Of a stretch of DNA of 64,000 nt, positions 61,073 to 64,000 are shown piece by piece; position 1 is the stretch's first letter, and every line of letters starts with the position of its first letter. Under the pieces are notes generated by a model. It ran no database searches and was not told the origin of the DNA. It saw nothing but the letters and a program-made list of their open reading frames with translations. The stretch comes from Myxococcales bacterium (GTDB lineage: Bacteria > Myxococcota_A > Polyangia > Polyangiales > Ga0077539). The DNA is taken from NCBI GenBank assembly GCA_013298625.1, contig JAAFIF010000019.1, forward strand, positions 50,627 to 114,626, in the 5' to 3' direction. Position numbers and translations under genes: made by a program.

Positions 61073-61873
61073 TCAGCTGAGCCCGAGCGCTTCGATCGCG
61101 CGCTCGACGCTCGCTCGGGACTCGTCGGTGCACGAGACGATCGTGTGGCACTCAGCGTCTTCGGGGATGCGAAGCGCCGTCTCGTCGGTCACGATCACGC
61201 GCTTGTTCTCTCGCCGAAATCCGCGCGAGACGACGTTGGGGTGCACCCAGCACCATTGGTACATCCCCTCGAGCGCGAGCCGCCACGTGTCGTAGCCGTG
61301 CGAGAAGCGGTCGACCGTGGGCGCTTCGACGGCGAGCTGCGAGCCGATCCTGCGCGCGACCACCGAAGCGGCGAGCGGCGCGCGCAAGCGCAGCGCGCGA
61401 TCGGCGGTCTCGTCGATGATCGCGGCGAGGTACGCGTCGAAGCTCGGGGCGACCTCCTGCGCGCGGTGAACCTCGCTGTCGACGAAGCTGACCGAAGGCT
61501 CTTCGTGCGGCCCGCGCGCTCGGTAGTCGAAGCACATGTGCCAGTGCCCGTCGCCGTCGAACGGGATGAGCCGCTCGGCGCCGTCCGGCGCCCACTCGGC
61601 GCCGCGTCCGCGCGTGCGCCACGGCGCGGAGTCGCCGGTGATGCTGGGAAACTTCTCGCCGATTCCAAAGAGGGTGTTCGAGACCGACTCGGCGATGGCG
61701 CCTCGGAGGTATCCGCCGTTTTGCTCGGAGAGCATGGCGATGTACATCCGCGGCAGCGTCACGCCGAGCTGCTTCTCGGCCGCGAGCACCGCCTTGCTCG
61801 TCAGCGGCTCGTGCACGTAATCGAGAAACGCCGGAGCGATCCAGAGCGAGTCGTAGCGAGGGTGAACGCGCAT
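61073..61873 (-). CDS. SMI1/KNR4 (SUKH) family protein
   Basis: LTSKAVLAAEKQLGVTLPRMYIAMLSEQNGGYL...FDGDGHWHMCFDYR. Confidence 0.85.
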   Translation of the reverse strand: MRVHPRYDSLWIAPAFLDYVHEPLTSKAVLAAEKQLGVTLPRMYIAMLSEQNGGYLRGAIAESVSNTLFGIGEKFPSITGDSAPWRTRGRGAEWAPDGAERLIPFDGDGHWHMCFDYRARGPHEEPSVSFVDSEVHRAQEVAPSFDAYLAAIIDETADRALRLRAPLAASVVARRIGSQLAVEAPTVDRFSHGYDTWRLALEGMYQWCWVHPNVVSRGFRRENKRVIVTDETALRIPEDAECHTIVSCTDESRASVERAIEALGLS

Positions 61874-61911
61874 CGCGCCAGAGTATGCGCCTCGCAGCGG
61901 CGGCGCTGTGA

Positions 61912-62469
61912 TCAATCGATGTAGCGCTCGGTTCGGCCCGGAAGCCGCGAGATGCGCCGATACCTGCCCATGACGCGCCGGACGCAGACGAAACCGTCGC
62001 GCTGCCCACTGCAACGAAGCGCGTAGCCTTCGAACGGGTGAAGCCAACGCACGAGCGCGCCCTGCTCGTCGGCCGACATGGCGTCGACGCTCGAGGGATA
62101 GACGCCGTGTCGCTGATGAAAGCGCTCGGCGGCGTCGAGCGCGCGCCGCTCGAACTCGTCCCGCGAGCCTTCGAGCGCGGCGAACATCGCGATGGCCAGC
62201 GCGACGGCCGCTGCGTGCATCGCCGCCGCCGGCGAGCGCCGAAGCAGGGCGATGGAGAGCGCCGCAGCGGCCGCTCCGGCCGGGACGAGCGCGCTCGCAA
62301 ACAGCGGGAGCAAGCACGCTGACGCCAACGCGACGGCGACGAACAGCGCGAACGCCGTCACAGCGTAGCCGCTCAGGAGGTCCGACAGCGGCTCGGTTTG
62401 GCCGCGCTTCGAGCTCGCCGAGGCGCTGTGCTTCGCGCGCCTTCGCTTCCCTCTCCGCGGCTCGCGCAT
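61912..62469 (-). CDS. hypothetical membrane protein
   Basis: TM helices then DAAERFHQRHGVYPSSVDAMSADEQGALVRWL (pilin-like soluble tail). Confidence 0.6.
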   Translation of the reverse strand: MREPRRGKRRRAKHSASASSKRGQTEPLSDLLSGYAVTAFALFVAVALASACLLPLFASALVPAGAAAAALSIALLRRSPAAAMHAAAVALAIAMFAALEGSRDEFERRALDAAERFHQRHGVYPSSVDAMSADEQGALVRWLHPFEGYALRCSGQRDGFVCVRRVMGRYRRISRLPGRTERYID

Positions 62470-62676
62470 CGTGGGACGAGCGTATCACGGGGCGGTCGTC
62501 GGTCGATCGTCGCGTTCGAGGGCAGCGCTCTCGCGAGGCCGCACCGCGATCTTCACGACGGCGGTGAAGCTGAGTCTGCCACTGGGACAATGCGGTTTGG
62601 TCGATGAACGCCGCATGGTTGGCGGGCGCAGCAGAGGCGCGGCCACGACGGTCGCGGGGCTGCCACGAGGTCGAAC

Positions 62677-63633
62677 ATGAAGAAGGTCAGTGCAGTGGTG
62701 CTCGGAGCGATGATGGTGTTCGGCGCGGCCGGGTGCGCGACGACCGGCTCGGGTGCGGATCGCTGCGTGACGCAGCTGCCGACGAACAAAGAACTGGCGC
62801 TCAAGGTGTCGCTCGAGGTGTTTCTTGCGAATGCGCCCGCGACGGGGGTGCTGTCACCGCAGTTCGTGGCGCACTTTCCGGGCGGGCAGCCTGACCAGAA
62901 TCTGCAGGGGTTTTTGGGGTTTGCGACGCAGTTTCGTGCGGCGTTGCCGGACGCGACGTTCACGTTTACGCACGTGATCGCCAGCGGCGACCTGGTCGCG
63001 CTGCGGTACATCGGGACGGGGACTCACCGCGCCGAGCTCTTCGGCGTGCCGGCGACCAACCGCGCCCTGCGGTGGGAGGGCATGGTGGTGCGCCGCATCG
63101 AGAGCTCCCTCGTCGCCGAAGAATGGAACGAGCCCGACAACGCTGGGCTCTTCGCGCAGCTCACGCGCGGCGCGCCCGCTCCGACGCCGCACGCGACGGA
63201 CCACCGCGGCAACGGAGACTGCAGCTCTGCGACGGTGACCGCGACGACGGGCGTCGCGCGTCGCGTATCCACGGACGTCGTGCTCGCTGGTGGAGCGCCA
63301 GACGCGCTCGTGTCGCCGAGCTTCACGATGCACAGCCCGAACGGCATTCCCGACGCGGACCTCGCGGGGTTCTTGGGCTTCAACGCTGGCTTTCGCGCGG
63401 CGTTTCCTGACGCTGCGTTCACGTTTACCCATGCGTTCGCGGAGGGAGGACTCGCGTTTCTTCGCTATACGGCGACCGGCACGCACCGAGCAGAGTTCTT
63501 CGGTGTCCCGAGCACTGGCCGGGCGATTCGTTGGGAGGGCGCCGTCATCCGCCGCATCGACAACGGCCGCGCCGTCGAAGAGTGGAACGCCCCCGACATC
63601 GCCGGTATCATGGCCCAGCTCACGGCCCCGTAA
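62677..63633 (+). CDS. lipoprotein with two tandem SnoaL-like domains
   Basis: VFGAAGCATT lipobox; GFLGFATQFRAALPDATFTFTHVIASGDLVALRYIGTGTHRAELFGVP repeated as GFLGFNAGFRAAFPDAAFTFTHAFAEGGLAFLRYTATGTHRAEFFGVP. Confidence 0.85.
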   Translation: MKKVSAVVLGAMMVFGAAGCATTGSGADRCVTQLPTNKELALKVSLEVFLANAPATGVLSPQFVAHFPGGQPDQNLQGFLGFATQFRAALPDATFTFTHVIASGDLVALRYIGTGTHRAELFGVPATNRALRWEGMVVRRIESSLVAEEWNEPDNAGLFAQLTRGAPAPTPHATDHRGNGDCSSATVTATTGVARRVSTDVVLAGGAPDALVSPSFTMHSPNGIPDADLAGFLGFNAGFRAAFPDAAFTFTHAFAEGGLAFLRYTATGTHRAEFFGVPSTGRAIRWEGAVIRRIDNGRAVEEWNAPDIAGIMAQLTAP

Positions 63634-63636
63634 GCG

Positions 63637-64000
63637 TCACGCTCGCGCGCGCGGATCGCCGGCGAGCCACCGCAGCCGCTGCGTGACCAGCCCCGCCACC
63701 GCTCGGACGTGCGCGCTGCGCAATCGTCCGGCGGGGGCGACCAAAGAGATCTCCATCGGCGCCACGGTCATCGTGGGCAACACTCGAACGAGCTGCCCTG
63801 CGTTGACCGCGTCGAGCACCTCGCGGAGCGGGCGAATCCCGATGCCGATCCCCGCGCGAAGCGCGGACATGAGCATCTCAGTCGTGTCGCTCTCGAAGCG
63901 CGACGCGACCTCGACCTCGTGCGTCTCGCCGCGGCTGTCCACGAGGTCCCATCGCGCTTCGCGACGACCGCGAACCGCAAGCAAACAGCTGTGCTGCTTC
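63637..64000 (-). CDS. LysR-type regulator, C-terminal part (truncated by window end)
   Basis: VEVASRFESDTTEMLMSALRAGIGIGIRPLREVLDAVNAGQLVRVLP substrate-binding domain. Confidence 0.75.
   Translation of the reverse strand, partial: KQHSCLLAVRGRREARWDLVDSRGETHEVEVASRFESDTTEMLMSALRAGIGIGIRPLREVLDAVNAGQLVRVLPTMTVAPMEISLVAPAGRLRSAHVRAVAGLVTQRLRWLAGDPRARA

Overview
The window is high-GC bacterial DNA, most likely Myxococcota (Polyangiales/Sandaracinus-like). The inference rests on codon bias, many DUF-like lipoproteins with 'DAxxDA' linkers, Cys-rich secreted proteins, TSP3 and PEGA domains, and WD40-like giant proteins. No rRNA, tRNA, CRISPR array, integrase or intact transposase was recognised. 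The best candidate for an undescribed system is a tightly packed 4-gene plus-strand operon at 4932-15684. Gene 1 fuses a calcineurin-type metallophosphoesterase (MPE) to a PtuA/OLD/Rad50-like ATPase. Gene 2 is a PtuB-like HNH endonuclease, coupled to gene 1 by an ATGA overlap. Gene 3 fuses a second, homologous MPE to a P-loop (STAND-like) NTPase. Gene 4 is a 1639-aa AAA-like ATPase with a TM segment and a long C-terminal beta-propeller-like region, coupled to gene 3 by an ATGA overlap. It reads like a Septu/SbcCD-like module combined with a STAND-type sensor. Alternating TTCATC/GATGAA half-sites lie directly upstream, an ETX/MTX2-like pore-forming toxin gene lies nearby on the minus strand, and the whole block sits between ~150-bp imperfect inverted repeats (~2807-2978 and ~16252-16418). 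The rest is mostly ordinary accessory/housekeeping content: regulators, YdeI, VOC, DUF1801 and SnoaL proteins, KatG, P450, a TetR-TolC-DevCA-MFP exporter, and an Lnt-like/rhomboid pair. It also holds several palindromic operators, REP-like repeats and paralogous lipoprotein families. All assignments were made by eye from the sequence; no database search was run.
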